From: Sphingobium sp. | Lineage (GTDB): Bacteria; Pseudomonadota; Alphaproteobacteria; Sphingomonadales; Sphingomonadaceae | Assembly: GCA_009360885.1 (NCBI GenBank) | Contig: SPEL01000001.1 | Location: 124,001 to 188,000, forward strand | Length of the DNA stretch: 64,000 nt | Reading direction: 5' to 3' | Translations under genes and position numbers: made by a program | Notes under the pieces: generated by a model | Told to the model about the DNA's origin: nothing | The model's database searches: none | The model's input: only the letters and a program-made list of their open reading frames with translations | Shown: in pieces, positions 52,967 through 62,375 of the stretch | How the letters are laid out: each line of letters starts with the position of its first letter | How positions within the stretch are numbered: the first letter of the stretch is position 1

Positions 52967-54844
52967 GTGCTGGGATTTAGGAATAATATTCTGAAGTTGA
53001 TTGCCAAGGGTATGCCATTGCAGGATACCCTTGAGAGACTATGCGTCGAAGCTGAGAATTTCTTTGATAATGGGCGGTTAACTGTAATTTCGGTGGATGC
53101 CGCCGCGACCCTGCACTTGCTTGCTGCCCCTGCTTTTCCGCCTTTATACCGTAACGCCATTGAAGGTATCATGACCGGGCCGAATATCGGCTCCTGTGGC
53201 AGTGCGATCTATCGTAATGAGATGGTTTGCATTTCTGATATTGAAAATGATCCGAAGTGGACAGCATTCAAGACAATGGCGCTTCCCTTGGGCTATCGGG
53301 CTTGTACATCGGCACCGATCAGAAATGCAGCGGGTGATGCTATTGGTGCCGTTGCGGTGTATTTCACCGAAAAACGCCTGCCGCATGAGAAAGAGTTAGC
53401 GGTTCTCGCCGAATGTGTTGAGCTATGCGAACTGGCGATAGCCCGACAGGAACGCGTGATGGACAGGGAAAGGCGGGCGACGCTTGACGCCCTGACCGGC
53501 CTCCCCAACAGGGCGGCTTTTGATGATGTGCTTGCCCAGTTGCGCTGCGAATTGCCGGGAAGCTGGGCTTTGTTCGTCATCGATGTGGATAATCTAAAGG
53601 TGACAAATGATACATTCGGCCATGATGTCGGGGATGCGTTGATAGAGGCAGTTGGTCAGCGTGTCGCCGCTGCGCTGACCCCTGATACGGTATTTCGCAC
53701 TGGTGGCGATGAATTTACCGCGATTATACGAGATTCTATTTCTCTGCATGATTTGCACCACAGCGCAGAGAAAATATTAGAGTCCGTGGCTGTGCCGCTG
53801 GAGCATGAAGGTACGGTGATGTTGCCGCGTGTTACCATTGGCGGCGCGGTGCTGACACCGCAGGATGTCCGGCCTGCCGCCGTGCGTCGCAACGCTGATT
53901 TTGCGCTTTATCATGCCAAAGAAACGCAACGTGGTGGATTTGTGCGCTATTGGTCTGGCATAGGTACGCGCATGGCCCATCGGCAAGATAGCGTGCGGGA
54001 CGTGTTCCAGGCATTGGAGCAAGGGCGGATCGAGGCATATTATCAGCCGATACTCAAGCTGGATACATATGAAATTGTCGGTTTTGAGGCATTATGCCGG
54101 ATGGTTAGCGAGAGCGGGCAGGTGGTGCCTGCGGCGTTGTTCCATGATGCATTTGCCGATGCGCGGGTGGCGTCAGAGCTTACCCGCTACATGCTTACCA
54201 TCGTAGCGCGGGACCTTCGTATGTGGTTGGATGCTGGCCTGCCGGTGCAGCATGTTGGCCTAAATGTTACCTCGGCGGATTTTTACCTCGGCAATTTGCT
54301 GGGGCGGATAGAGGCTGCGTTCGGTGAATATGATGTGCCGCTCGATCATCTGATCGTCGAAGTGACGGAGGACGCCTATATTGGCCAGCGCGATGATGTG
54401 ATGGCGTCTGGTATTCGCGCTTTGCGGCTGAAGGGGGTGAAGGTCTCTCTTGATGACTTTGGGACCGGTTTTGCTGCCCTCACGCATTTGCTCAACGTGC
54501 CGGTGGATATTATCAAGATTGATCAGTCTTTCGTGCGGAAATTATTGCCGGGTCATCCGGGAATGGCGATTGTTCGGGGGCTGATCCAGATTGCCAATGA
54601 TTTGGGCATCAAAGTGGTCGCGGAAGGTATTGAAACGCGCGAACAGGCTGAAACCGTGCAGGCGCTGGGCGGGCAACTAGGGCAGGGCTATGCCTTTTCA
54701 AAGGCGGTATCCTGCGCTGATGCTGCTGCACTGCTGCGTCGCCATGGCCAATATTCGCCATATGCAACTCCGTTTTGCCCCAAATCTTCTGTTTCGCCGA
54801 TCAGCGATAAGCATGCAAAAACAGGCGCTTCAGGCCGTCGTTAA
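52967..54844 (+). CDS. GAF-GGDEF-EAL cyclic-di-GMP signalling protein
   Basis: 625 residues from GTG 52967, chosen because AAGGAA lies six bases before it and the frame closes shortly upstream; ATG 53012 is the next option. An N-terminal GAF sensor domain (about 1-165) is followed by GGDEF (RTGGDEFTAI, intact active site) and EAL (FEALCRM; EVTED; DDFGTGFAALTHL; VVAEGIET). All EAL catalytic residues I can recognise are present, so phosphodiesterase activity is likely; cyclase activity is possible. No membrane helix, so cytoplasmic. The last 40 residues are extra. Confidence 0.92.
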   Translation: MLGFRNNILKLIAKGMPLQDTLERLCVEAENFFDNGRLTVISVDAAATLHLLAAPAFPPLYRNAIEGIMTGPNIGSCGSAIYRNEMVCISDIENDPKWTAFKTMALPLGYRACTSAPIRNAAGDAIGAVAVYFTEKRLPHEKELAVLAECVELCELAIARQERVMDRERRATLDALTGLPNRAAFDDVLAQLRCELPGSWALFVIDVDNLKVTNDTFGHDVGDALIEAVGQRVAAALTPDTVFRTGGDEFTAIIRDSISLHDLHHSAEKILESVAVPLEHEGTVMLPRVTIGGAVLTPQDVRPAAVRRNADFALYHAKETQRGGFVRYWSGIGTRMAHRQDSVRDVFQALEQGRIEAYYQPILKLDTYEIVGFEALCRMVSESGQVVPAALFHDAFADARVASELTRYMLTIVARDLRMWLDAGLPVQHVGLNVTSADFYLGNLLGRIEAAFGEYDVPLDHLIVEVTEDAYIGQRDDVMASGIRALRLKGVKVSLDDFGTGFAALTHLLNVPVDIIKIDQSFVRKLLPGHPGMAIVRGLIQIANDLGIKVVAEGIETREQAETVQALGGQLGQGYAFSKAVSCADAAALLRRHGQYSPYATPFCPKSSVSPISDKHAKTGASGRR

Positions 54845-54869
54845 AATACAGGGCTGTTAAAATATAGAA

Positions 54870-54901
54870 AAGGGCTGGCACGGGGATGCCGGGCAGCCCT
54901 T
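54870..54901. terminator. Bidirectional terminator between the EAL gene and cytochrome c gene
   Basis: Eight-base stem AAGGGCTG (54870-54877) with CAGCCCTT (54894-54901), lying between convergent stops. Confidence 0.7.
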
Positions 54902-54938
54902 CACTGATTATCGCTTATGGCCTTCGTTGGCTGACGGA

Positions 54939-55571
54939 TCAGCCCTCAACCGCTGTTTCAGCCGCCGCATTGCTGGTTTCTGTATCCGCTGCGCCTGCAT
55001 CATTGGTTGTCGCGGTGTCGCCTGCCGCAGCATCGGGTGCTGCTGCATCGCCAGTAGGTAAGGGCAGATTAGAACCTTGCGCATTCAGATAAGCAATCAG
55101 ATTCGCCCGGTCCTCCGGCTTGCTAAGGCCAGCAAAGGTCATCTTAGTACCCGGCGCAAATTCTCGCGGGCTTTTCAACCATGCGTCCAGCGTCGCGAAA
55201 TCCCACGACCCGCCTTTGCTTTTCAGCGCGTCTGAAAAGGCGAAACCAGCATGGCCCGTGCCGACATGTTCGCCAACGACGCCATATAGATTGGGGCCAA
55301 TGGCATTCGCGCCGCCCTGATTAATGCTGTGGCAGGCAACGCACTTGGCATAGACCTTCTCACCCTTCGCTATATCCGCGCTGGCAAGCAGGGTGCTGAG
55401 AGAGGGGCCGTCGGCGGCGGCTCCCCCGTCTTCCTCGACGCCTTCAATCGCATAGCCCATTACTTCGGGACGCTGTGTGTGAAAAATCTTGGAGGATAAA
55501 ATGCCGCCGCCCAAGGCGATGATGGCGGCAAAAAACGCCCATCCTGCAAATGTATTGAAACGATTGTTCAT
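54939..55571 (-). CDS. Membrane-anchored cytochrome c (CycM/c552-like)
   Basis: 210 residues from ATG 55571. One N-terminal membrane anchor (GWAFFAAIIALGGGILSSKIF), heme c site CVACHSI, axial Met in GTKMTFAGL, class I fold. It would carry electrons from bc1 to an aa3-type oxidase on the periplasmic side. An Ala/Thr/Asp-rich tail of about 40 residues follows the heme domain. Divergent from pheA; the shared 174-bp gap shows no clear operator. Confidence 0.93.
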   Translation of the reverse strand: MNNRFNTFAGWAFFAAIIALGGGILSSKIFHTQRPEVMGYAIEGVEEDGGAAADGPSLSTLLASADIAKGEKVYAKCVACHSINQGGANAIGPNLYGVVGEHVGTGHAGFAFSDALKSKGGSWDFATLDAWLKSPREFAPGTKMTFAGLSKPEDRANLIAYLNAQGSNLPLPTGDAAAPDAAAGDTATTNDAGAADTETSNAAAETAVEG

Positions 55572-55745
55572 GCGCGCGTGACCCCTCTTGAAGCTTATCG
55601 CATGGGAACAAACCGAACTTGTGCGCTTAACACCCGGCCGTTCCTCTCCCCTAGTCTCTTGGCTTTCCATAATCCCCCGACAACAGCCACGCAAGGGATG
55701 CTTGCACAGCGGGCGGGTTACGCCTACACGCGCCGCAGGATATTG

Positions 55746-56642
55746 ATGATGGAAAGCTACCCTCTCCCCGCCCGTTTGCTGGTCGAAGAAATGAGCCGAA
55801 AGGCTGCGGCCAATCCCCGAAATGCTGTTGCTTTTCAGGGCGCCCCCGGTGCGAATTCGCATCTGGCAGCATTAGGCTATGACCCGGAATGCGCCCCTTT
55901 ACCGTGCTTTTCTTTCGAAGACGCGATTGATGCTGTGCGTGAGGGCAGGGTGGAAAAGGCCATCATCCCTATCGAAAATTCTCTGCATGGCAGGGTGGCG
56001 GATATTCATTTTCTGTTGCCCGAATCAGGCCTCTCAATTGTTGATGAATATTTCCTGCCTATCCACCACAGCTTGATGGCATGGGACGATTCGTCCATCC
56101 ATCAGGCGCTCAGCCATGTGCAGGCGTTGGGGCAATGTCGCCATTATTTGCGCCGTCATGATATTCGGCCGGTGGCCTATGCGGATACTGCTGGCGCTGC
56201 TGCTCTGGTGGCGGAGCGTGCAGAATCGGGCGTTGCTGCCATTGCGCCCGCGCTTGCGGCGCAGCTCTATAATCTGACGATTGTGGACCAGAATATCGAA
56301 GATAGCAGCGATAATATGACCCGCTTTGTTATCTTATCGCGTGATGCGATTGTGCCATCGACGGACAAGCCGGTGATGACCAGCTTCCTGTTTGAAGTGA
56401 AAAATATCCCGGCGGCGCTTTATAAGGCGATGGGTGGTTTTGCGACCAATGGCGTCAATATGACCAAGCTGGAGAGCTATCAGCGTGGTGCCAGCTTCTC
56501 CGCCACGCAGTTCTATGCGGATATTGAAGGGATGCCGGGGGATGCCGCGGTAGACCGGGCGATGGACGAACTGCGTTTTCACACAAAATGGGTGCGGTTG
56601 CTTGGTAGCTACGCGCAGGCCCGTACACGCCAGCCGAGTTGA
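55746..56642 (+). CDS. pheA: Prephenate dehydratase
   Basis: Converts prephenate to phenylpyruvate for phenylalanine synthesis. 298 residues from ATG 55746 (55749 equally possible), preceded by AGGA. The frame is open 56 codons upstream without similarity. Seen: VAFQGAPGANSHLAAL, IPIENSLHGRVADIHFLL, the catalytic SSDNMTRFVILSR, and an ACT regulatory domain with KLESYQRGASF (Phe feedback site, usually ESRP). No chorismate mutase domain is fused. Confidence 0.95.
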   Translation: MMESYPLPARLLVEEMSRKAAANPRNAVAFQGAPGANSHLAALGYDPECAPLPCFSFEDAIDAVREGRVEKAIIPIENSLHGRVADIHFLLPESGLSIVDEYFLPIHHSLMAWDDSSIHQALSHVQALGQCRHYLRRHDIRPVAYADTAGAAALVAERAESGVAAIAPALAAQLYNLTIVDQNIEDSSDNMTRFVILSRDAIVPSTDKPVMTSFLFEVKNIPAALYKAMGGFATNGVNMTKLESYQRGASFSATQFYADIEGMPGDAAVDRAMDELRFHTKWVRLLGSYAQARTRQPS

Positions 56643-56809
56643 AAATAGGCTGCCGGTAAGGCGGCTTTGCGGCCTGTTTATGCCCGATGTCTGGCTAGAC
56701 GAAATTAAAAAGTAAAAAGGCGAAAAGCGCCGTTGCCAAGCGGCAAAGCCCTCGCTATAGCGCATGCCTCGGCCAACGGTGCCTTTCGGGGTATCGTTCA
56801 CATCTGTGC

Positions 56810-56901
56810 GGAGACGTGGGTGAGTGGCTGAAACCAGCGGTTTGCTAAACCGTCGAGCCCTGAATGGGGCTCCCCGGGTTCGAATCCCGGCGTCTCCGCC
56901 A
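56810..56901 (+). tRNA. tRNA-Ser(GCU)
   Basis: Acceptor stem GGAGACG (56810-56816) pairs with CGTCTCC (56891-56897), discriminator G, CCA encoded at 56899-56901. Anticodon stem GCGGT/ACCGT with loop TTGCTAA gives anticodon GCT (56844-56846). A long variable arm (GAGCCCTGAATGGGGCTC) and T-loop GGTTCGAATCC confirm class II serine tRNA. Remnants of an integrase follow directly. Confidence 0.97.
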
Positions 56902-56908
56902 TTTTCTG

Positions 56909-57095
56909 CTATTTCATGTCCCTTCGTTTTCTGATTGTGGTGAAAACCGTTAAAGCTGAGTCGCTTTTGGTATCCCCCGCCTGAGCGACCCTTTGCTGCG
57001 CTAGCGTAAGATAATTCAGATATTGCTCCGTCGTTTTGATACTTCTGTGTGCTAAATGTTTTTGGAGGTCACAGATGCCGGCCTGCAGCCGCTTG
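56909..57095 (-). pseudogene. Tyrosine recombinase (integrase) C-terminal remnant
   Basis: Minus-strand frame ending at TAG 56909 contains LQKHLAHRSIKTTEQYLNYL. This is the H-x4-TT-x2-Y end of phage/XerC-type integrases, with the nucleophile Tyr retained. The catalytic Arg/His block (LRHT) and everything before it are missing. The frame runs on to 57169, but beyond about 57095 it is antisense to the IS fragment. Eight bases from a tRNA-Ser gene, it looks like the scar of an element integrated at that tRNA. Not expected to be functional. Confidence 0.65.
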
Positions 57096-57182
57096 GTGGA
57101 CACTGAGATAAGGTGTTTGTCAGACATGAGGACATGATTGGAGCGAAGGAAGTATAGCCGCGAGTTCAAGATTGAAGCGGCC
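57095..57182 (+). pseudogene. IS3-family transposase (OrfA) 5' fragment
   Basis: From TTG 57138 the frame reads ERRKYSREFKIEA, the characteristic start of IS3-family OrfA transposases. Similarity stops after about 14 codons, where etfA's terminator region begins. The upstream 57095-57137 (TGGACACTGAGATAAGGTG) may contain the element's left end; this was not verified. A truncated insertion lying against the integrase remnant. Confidence 0.55.
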
Positions 57183-57198
57183 CTGACGTTATGCGGTC

Positions 57199-57230
57199 GA
57201 AAAGAAAACCCCGACGATTGCGCGCCGGGG
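57199..57230 (-). terminator. Rho-independent terminator after etfA
   Basis: On the minus strand a CCCCG...CGGGG stem (57209-57230, one mismatch, six-base loop) is followed by TTTTCTTTT. It lies 33 bp after the etfA stop. Confidence 0.85.
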
Positions 57231-57262
57231 ATCCGTTGTTTTGTGATGCAAGGCTGAAGGGA

Positions 57263-58192
57263 TTATAGCTTTTCGAGGAGTTCCGGGACGACCGTGTAGA
57301 GGTCGCCAACAAGGCCAATGTCCGCGACCTGAAAAATCGGTGCGTCCTCATCCTTGTTGATGGCGATGATGGTCTTGCTGTCCTTCATGCCCGCCAGATG
57401 CTGGATCGCGCCGGAGATGCCAACAGCGATATAGACTTCCGGTGCAACGATTTTGCCGGTCTGGCCGACCTGAAAATCATTCGGCACATAGCCAGCATCA
57501 ACCGCCGCACGCGATGCGCCAATGGCCGCGCCTAACTTGTCTGCGAGCGGGAAGATAACCTGTTCAAACGTCTCCGCATCCTTGAGCGCCCGCCCGCCGG
57601 ATACGATGATCTTCGCACTGGTGAGTTCAGGGCGTTCCGATTCCGCGATTTCCGCACCAACAAAGCTGCTGATCGCCTTATCGCCGGTGGAAGAAACGGC
57701 TTCGATCACGCCTGCGCCGCCTTCTGCTGCTGCCTTTTCAAAGGCGGTGCCGCGCACGGTGATGACCAGCTTGGCATCCTTCGTCTTGACGGTCGCAATG
57801 GCGTTGCCTGCATAGATCGGGCGGGTGAATGTATCCGCACCTTCGACCGAAAGAATGTCAGAAATCTGCATCACATCGAGCAGAGCAGCGACGCGCGGTG
57901 CGATGTTCTTGCCGGTGGTGGTTGCAGGCGCGAGGAATGCATCATGATGCCCCATCAGATCAACGATCAGCGGCGCGACATTTTCCGCGAGCGCATGGTC
58001 ATAGGCCGCGTCATCCGCAACATGGACCTTGCCCACGCCCGCGATTTTCGTGGCAGCATCTGCCACACCGCCAATAGTGCTGCCCGCAACGATCAGATGC
58101 ACTTCACCCAGCTTTGCAGCGGCGGTGACGGCGTTGAGGGTGGCGTCCTTCAGTTCGCCGCCTTCATGTTCTACCCAGACGAGCGTTTTCAT
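57263..58192 (-). CDS. etfA: Electron transfer flavoprotein alpha subunit
   Basis: FAD-carrying half of ETF, accepts electrons from acyl-CoA dehydrogenases and passes them to ETF-QO. 309 residues. Alpha-type domain I at the N-terminus, then the FAD domain ([82 protein letters not shown]). Start overlaps the etfB stop by four bases. Confidence 0.97.
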   Translation of the reverse strand: MKTLVWVEHEGGELKDATLNAVTAAAKLGEVHLIVAGSTIGGVADAATKIAGVGKVHVADDAAYDHALAENVAPLIVDLMGHHDAFLAPATTTGKNIAPRVAALLDVMQISDILSVEGADTFTRPIYAGNAIATVKTKDAKLVITVRGTAFEKAAAEGGAGVIEAVSSTGDKAISSFVGAEIAESERPELTSAKIIVSGGRALKDAETFEQVIFPLADKLGAAIGASRAAVDAGYVPNDFQVGQTGKIVAPEVYIAVGISGAIQHLAGMKDSKTIIAINKDEDAPIFQVADIGLVGDLYTVVPELLEKL

Positions 58193-58938
58193 GCCGATAC
58201 CCCCAGAGCCTTGAGTTTTTCTACCAGTTCATCGACAGAGCCGACCTTCACGCCAGCCTGACGCTGCGGCGGTTCGGCAACCTTGATCGTTTCAAGACGC
58301 GGGGCAATGTCCACACCGAAATCGGCAGGGGTCTTTTTCGCCAGCGGCTTGGCCTTGGCCTTCATGATGTTGGGGAGCGACGCATAGCGCGGCTCATTGA
58401 GGCGAAGATCCGCCGTCACAATAGCAGGCAGCGTCAAGCGAACCGTTTCAAGGCCGCCATCAACTTCGCGGGTGACGTTGACGCTATCGCCTTCTACTTC
58501 AACCTTGCTGGCGAAGGTGCCCTGTGCCCAGCCAAGCAGTGCAGCGAGCATCTGGCCGGTCTGGTTGCTGTCATCATCAATGGCCTGCTTGCCCAGAATG
58601 ACGAGGCCGGGTTGTTCTTCTTCTGCAACCTTGGTCAGCAGCTTGGCAACGCCCAGCGGTTCAACCGCTTCGTCGGTTTCGATGAGGATAGCGCGGTCGG
58701 CGCCCATCGCAAGGGCGGTGCGCAGCGTGTCCTGCGCCTTTGCCGGGCCGATGGAAACAACAACAACCTCGGTCGCGACGCCTTTCTCCTTCAGACGAAT
58801 TGCTTCTTCAATTGCAATCTCGTCAAACGGGTTCATCGACATCTTGACGTTGGCAAGGTCAACACCCGTGCCATCCGCCTTCACCCGCGGCTTCACATTA
58901 TAATCAATTACCCGCTTCACGGGTACGATGATTTTCAT
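58189..58938 (-). CDS. etfB: Electron transfer flavoprotein beta subunit
   Basis: AMP-binding half of ETF. 249 residues from ATG 58938, with GGAG six bases upstream; the ATG at 58950 lacks this. Seen: [53 protein letters not shown] and the [19 protein letters not shown] beta signature. Promoter: TTGACA at 58991-58996 (minus) with its -10 region inside the AATGGTATTACCATT palindrome, so the GntR protein next door likely represses it. Confidence 0.97.
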   Translation of the reverse strand: MKIIVPVKRVIDYNVKPRVKADGTGVDLANVKMSMNPFDEIAIEEAIRLKEKGVATEVVVVSIGPAKAQDTLRTALAMGADRAILIETDEAVEPLGVAKLLTKVAEEEQPGLVILGKQAIDDDSNQTGQMLAALLGWAQGTFASKVEVEGDSVNVTREVDGGLETVRLTLPAIVTADLRLNEPRYASLPNIMKAKAKPLAKKTPADFGVDIAPRLETIKVAEPPQRQAGVKVGSVDELVEKLKALGVSA

Positions 58939-58958
58939 CGGACTCTCCATTAAGGTAT

Positions 58959-58973
58959 AATGGTATTACCATT
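58959..58973. promoter_or_regulatory. Palindromic operator before etfBA (GntR/FadR type)
   Basis: AATGGTATTACCATT, a perfect 15-bp palindrome, 21 bp before the etfB start and covering the -10 position of a promoter whose -35 is TTGACA. The same 15 bases occur at 62376-62390. TGGT-N3-ACCA is a usual core for FCD-type GntR regulators. Confidence 0.75.
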
Positions 58974-59065
58974 AAGGAGGTGAATTATTTTGTCAAGCGC
59001 GTGGTAGTAAGGGGGCTCTTTGTGTAAACAGGGGCAGCTATTCTAATCTCAGGGGCATCAGGGCC

Positions 59066-59824
59066 ATGGTCGCTAATCCTAATTTCGCACCAGTTAAAAC
59101 GCAGCGTGCGTTTGAAGTTATCTGCGAGCAGATACGAAATATGCTGGCGGATGGGACACTAAAAGCTGGCGATAAATTGCCTGCCGAACGGGAACTGGCT
59201 GTGCAGTTTCAGGTAAGCCGTACTGCCGTAAGGGAGGCGCTGCGCAGTCTGGAAGTGTCAGGCATTATTCGCAACAGCAAAGGCGTAAAGGGCGGGGCGT
59301 TTATACAGTCTGCTGAACCTGACCATATCGTACAGGCTATGCAGGATTATGTGAATCTGGGCGATATATCCCTTGATGAACTAACAGAAGCGCGCCTTGC
59401 CTTGCAGGATATTATCATTCGTCTGGCATGTGAGAGGATAACGGAAACGGAACTGCAGGCGTTGGAAGAAATAGCGGAAAGGACAAGGCAGGAGACCAGT
59501 GTCGAGGCTCGTTATGAATGCGCGGTAGAATATTATGATGTGCTGGCGGTTGCGACGGGCAATCGTATCTTTGCAATATTTGTGGATTCCCTTTCCGTTA
59601 TTCTTCATGAGTTTGTGCGCGGGCCTGATTATGAAATGCTACAGGAATCATTGATTGATTCACGCTTCAAACTGATCCGTCACCTTCGCGCTAAAAATGT
59701 GGATGCTGCGGTGGCTGAAATGCGTAAGCATCTGGAAAGAGTGCATCGGCATGTGCGGAAAAACCTGAAAGCCGCTGGGGCCGGCACGAAGATGTCCCGT
59801 CCTGCGCGCAGGGGTAGGAACTGA
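59066..59824 (+). CDS. GntR-family transcriptional regulator, FadR/FCD subfamily
   Basis: 252 residues. N-terminal winged HTH (AGDKLPAERELAVQFQVSRT, AVREALRSLEVSGIIRNSKG, GGAFIQ) and C-terminal all-helical FCD ligand domain (DELTEARLALQDIIIRLACERI, with His in LHEFVRG and RHLRAKNVDAAVAEMRKHL). FCD proteins bind acyl-CoA or organic acids. It is divergent from etfB and followed by a CoA-transferase. Matching palindromes before etfBA, the CoA-transferase and the acyl-CoA dehydrogenase point to this protein as their regulator. Confidence 0.92.
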   Translation: MVANPNFAPVKTQRAFEVICEQIRNMLADGTLKAGDKLPAERELAVQFQVSRTAVREALRSLEVSGIIRNSKGVKGGAFIQSAEPDHIVQAMQDYVNLGDISLDELTEARLALQDIIIRLACERITETELQALEEIAERTRQETSVEARYECAVEYYDVLAVATGNRIFAIFVDSLSVILHEFVRGPDYEMLQESLIDSRFKLIRHLRAKNVDAAVAEMRKHLERVHRHVRKNLKAAGAGTKMSRPARRGRN

Positions 59825-59880
59825 ATATTTAGCTTCAATGTCGACCCATATCGCGATTGACGTTTTTGCCTGCTCATGAA

Positions 59881-59907
59881 ATAGGTATGACCATTATAAA
59901 AATGGTC
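59881..59907. promoter_or_regulatory. GntR-type operator element before the CoA-transferase
   Basis: 27-bp element identical at 23 positions to 62376-62402. It begins with a TGGTATTACCA-like site (12 of 15 matches to the palindrome) and continues ACCATTATA-A-AAATGGTC. It lies 17 bp before ATG 59925 and holds a TATAAA. Confidence 0.65.
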
Positions 59908-59924
59908 CTTTTGTGGGTGAGGTT

Positions 59925-61112
59925 ATGTCTGCTGATTCCGTTTCTTCCTCTGATGCCTTGCATGATGTACGAGTGCTTGATTTCACGACTGTTATGGCAG
60001 GGCCATTTGCCACCCGTATGATGGCTGATCTGGGTGCCGAAGTGGTGAAAATTGAATCGCTGGAGGGGGATCAGGTGCGCGCCCGTCCACCAATGCGTGA
60101 TGGGCGCAGCGCTTATTTCGGACATCTTAATGCTGGAAAGCGCAGCCTTGCCTGCAACCTCAAGTCACCGGAGATAAAAGAGCTTATCTATGGCCTTATC
60201 TCTCGTTTCGATGTGGTTGTAGAGAATTTCAGGCCGGGTGTTATGGCGCGCTTTGGGCTGGATTACACGACTCTTTCTGCCCTAAATCCCCGGCTCATAT
60301 ATTGTTCTATATCTGGCTATGGACAGGAAGGGCCAAAGGCGCATTTTCCCGCTTATGCCCCTGTCATTCATGCTGCCAGCGGGTTCGACATGGTCAACCT
60401 TCATTATCAGGATGGGGCGGATCGTCCGGCGACCAGCGGTATTTTTGTTGCGGATGTTCTGGGCGGAACCCACGCATTTGGTGCGATACAAGCGGCCCTT
60501 TATCAGCGGGAAAAGACCGGTAAGGGGCAATATATCGATGTTTCAATGCTGGAAGCTATGTTGGGTATGCTGGTATTTGAAACGCAGGAGGCCCAGTTTC
60601 CGGGAGGGGCGCGGCGCCCTCTTTATACTCCGTTGCGGACCAGTGATGGTTTCATCATGGTTGCACCCACCAGCCCCCGTAATTTTGAACAATTGAGCGA
60701 GGCGACAGAAAATCCGGAATGGATAAATGACCTGCGTTTCCTGACCAATGCTGATCGTAATGCAAATTGGGCTGTCTTGTTACAATTGACCGAGCAATGG
60801 ACTAGTCAGCGTAGTGCGCAGGAAGCGGAAGAGATATTATCTGCTCATGGGGTGCCTTGTGCGCGTTACCGGGAAATGGCGGAGGTATTGAAAGATCCTC
60901 AGTTGGAAGCACGCGGCGCTCTGACGCGTATTGATGATGGTGCGGGCGGGTTCAATGTTCCTAACCCTCCTTTTCATATGAGCAGCTCAAGGGTGCAGGC
61001 GAGAGATTATGTCGCAGGATTAGGAGAAGATGGGGCGCGCTTGTTGCAGCGGGAATTAGGGGTGACGGCGGATGTCATCGAAAAACTGAAACAAGCGGGG
61101 GACTTGGTTTAA
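59925..61112 (+). CDS. Class III CoA-transferase (CaiB/BaiF family)
   Basis: Moves CoA between carboxylic acids through an aspartyl-anhydride intermediate. 395 residues from ATG 59925; a GTG at 59913 would add four. Seen: VRVLDFTTVMAGPFATRMMADLGAEV..., VVENFRPGVMARFGLDY, YCSISGYGQEGP, and the catalytic Asp expected in SGIFVADVLGG. The acid substrate is unknown. It probably activates an acid for the adjacent acyl-CoA dehydrogenase. A GntR-type operator lies directly upstream. Confidence 0.92.
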   Translation: MSADSVSSSDALHDVRVLDFTTVMAGPFATRMMADLGAEVVKIESLEGDQVRARPPMRDGRSAYFGHLNAGKRSLACNLKSPEIKELIYGLISRFDVVVENFRPGVMARFGLDYTTLSALNPRLIYCSISGYGQEGPKAHFPAYAPVIHAASGFDMVNLHYQDGADRPATSGIFVADVLGGTHAFGAIQAALYQREKTGKGQYIDVSMLEAMLGMLVFETQEAQFPGGARRPLYTPLRTSDGFIMVAPTSPRNFEQLSEATENPEWINDLRFLTNADRNANWAVLLQLTEQWTSQRSAQEAEEILSAHGVPCARYREMAEVLKDPQLEARGALTRIDDGAGGFNVPNPPFHMSSSRVQARDYVAGLGEDGARLLQRELGVTADVIEKLKQAGDLV

Positions 61113-61133
61113 ATACGGACCCTAGGTAAAGCA

Positions 61134-61161
61134 AAAGGGGCAGTATATTCTCTGCCCCTTT
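61134..61161. terminator. Bidirectional terminator between CoA-transferase and acyl-CoA dehydrogenase
   Basis: Ten-base perfect stem AAAGGGGCAG (61134-61143) with CTGCCCCTTT (61152-61161), eight-base loop, A/T runs on both sides, between convergent stops. Confidence 0.88.
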
Positions 61162-61196
61162 CTTCTTTAACGATTACACTATTTCTATCATTGCTC

Positions 61197-62336
61197 TTAG
61201 CGCAGCAACTCTCTTGCGATGGTGTTGCGCTGAATTTCCGAAGAGCCTTCGTAAATACGCGTGATGCGAATGTCGCGATAGAGGCGCTCTACGGCAAAGC
61301 CCCGACAATATCCGGTGCCGCCAAAAATCTGGACTGCTGTGTCTACTGTGCGTGATCCGGCCTCGGTCGCGAATAATTTGGCCATAGATGCGAGTTCGCG
61401 GCGTTTCTCGCCCTGATCGTATCGCCATGCCGCATCCAGCAGCACTAGACGAGCCGCCCGCATGTCGGTCGCCATTGTTGCAATATAATGGCGGATGGCT
61501 TGAAAATCAGCGATTACGCCACCAAAAGCGGGGCGGGCTTTGGCCTCGTCAATGGCCAGTTCCAGCGCATATTCCCCCATGCCTACTGCAGTAGCGCCTA
61601 CATTCATCCGGCCTTCGTTCAGTCCCTCAAGGGCATAACGGAACCCCTGGCCTTCCTCGCCCAGCAGAGCGTCAGCGGGAAGCTGGCAATTGTCGAACGA
61701 CATTTCATAAACGCCGGGGCTGGCTGTTCCCATCAGTTCAATCGTGCCGGTAATTGAAAATCCGGGGGTGTCGGCGGACATCAGGAAAGCAGAAATGCCA
61801 GCACGCGGGCCTGCTGCTTTATCTGTATAGGCATATACGATTATATATTTCGCATTTTTCCCGTTTGAAATGAATGTCTTGCTACCGTTGATTAGCCATC
61901 CGTCGGCATTGCGCACGGCGGTTGTGCGCATGGAGCCGAAGTCGGAACCGGAATTTGGTTCGGTAAGGGCAAAGGCAATGGGTGTTTCGCCTGTTGCCAT
62001 GCCCGGCAGCAATAATTGCTTTTGCTCGGCTGATGCGTGGTAGATGATATTCTTTGCACCCGGCCCCATTAACGGGCGTAGCTCTGTCCAAAATTGCGGG
62101 GGCAGGCGTGCCAGCTCAATCTGGACAGCGGCCTGTGCCAATGCCCCTAGCCCTAGGCCACCATATTCTTCAGGCAGGGCCATCCCGAAATAGCCATTTT
62201 CAACCAGAGTTTTGCGGACAATAGGTGCAATAACGCCGCTTTCCTGAAACTGTTGTTCATAGGGCAGCAAATCCCGCACGATGGCGCGGGTTACATCGCA
62301 AAATTCTTTGACCTCATCTGGCAGTTCAAAATCCAT
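61197..62336 (-). CDS. Acyl-CoA dehydrogenase
   Basis: FAD enzyme introducing a 2,3-double bond in an acyl-CoA. 379 residues from ATG 62336, with GAGAGG upstream; the open frame to 62414 runs through the operator. Seen: FALTEPNSGSDFGSM, INGSKTFISNGKNA, VQIFGGTGYCRGFAVERLYRD and the catalytic Glu block RITRIYEGSSEIQRNTIAREL. Substrate unknown; neighbours suggest an acid activated by the CoA-transferase. Electrons go to EtfAB. Its promoter carries an exact TATAAT inside the GntR-type element. Confidence 0.94.
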   Translation of the reverse strand: MDFELPDEVKEFCDVTRAIVRDLLPYEQQFQESGVIAPIVRKTLVENGYFGMALPEEYGGLGLGALAQAAVQIELARLPPQFWTELRPLMGPGAKNIIYHASAEQKQLLLPGMATGETPIAFALTEPNSGSDFGSMRTTAVRNADGWLINGSKTFISNGKNAKYIIVYAYTDKAAGPRAGISAFLMSADTPGFSITGTIELMGTASPGVYEMSFDNCQLPADALLGEEGQGFRYALEGLNEGRMNVGATAVGMGEYALELAIDEAKARPAFGGVIADFQAIRHYIATMATDMRAARLVLLDAAWRYDQGEKRRELASMAKLFATEAGSRTVDTAVQIFGGTGYCRGFAVERLYRDIRITRIYEGSSEIQRNTIARELLR

Positions 62337-62375
62337 CAACCCTCTCCGATTCCTATCTGGGTAGTTGTTCAACGA

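Noticed and set aside
57096-57169. Integrase frame extended to ATG 57169
   Set aside because: This part is antisense to the IS3-type transposase fragment, so the apparent start is a junction artefact.
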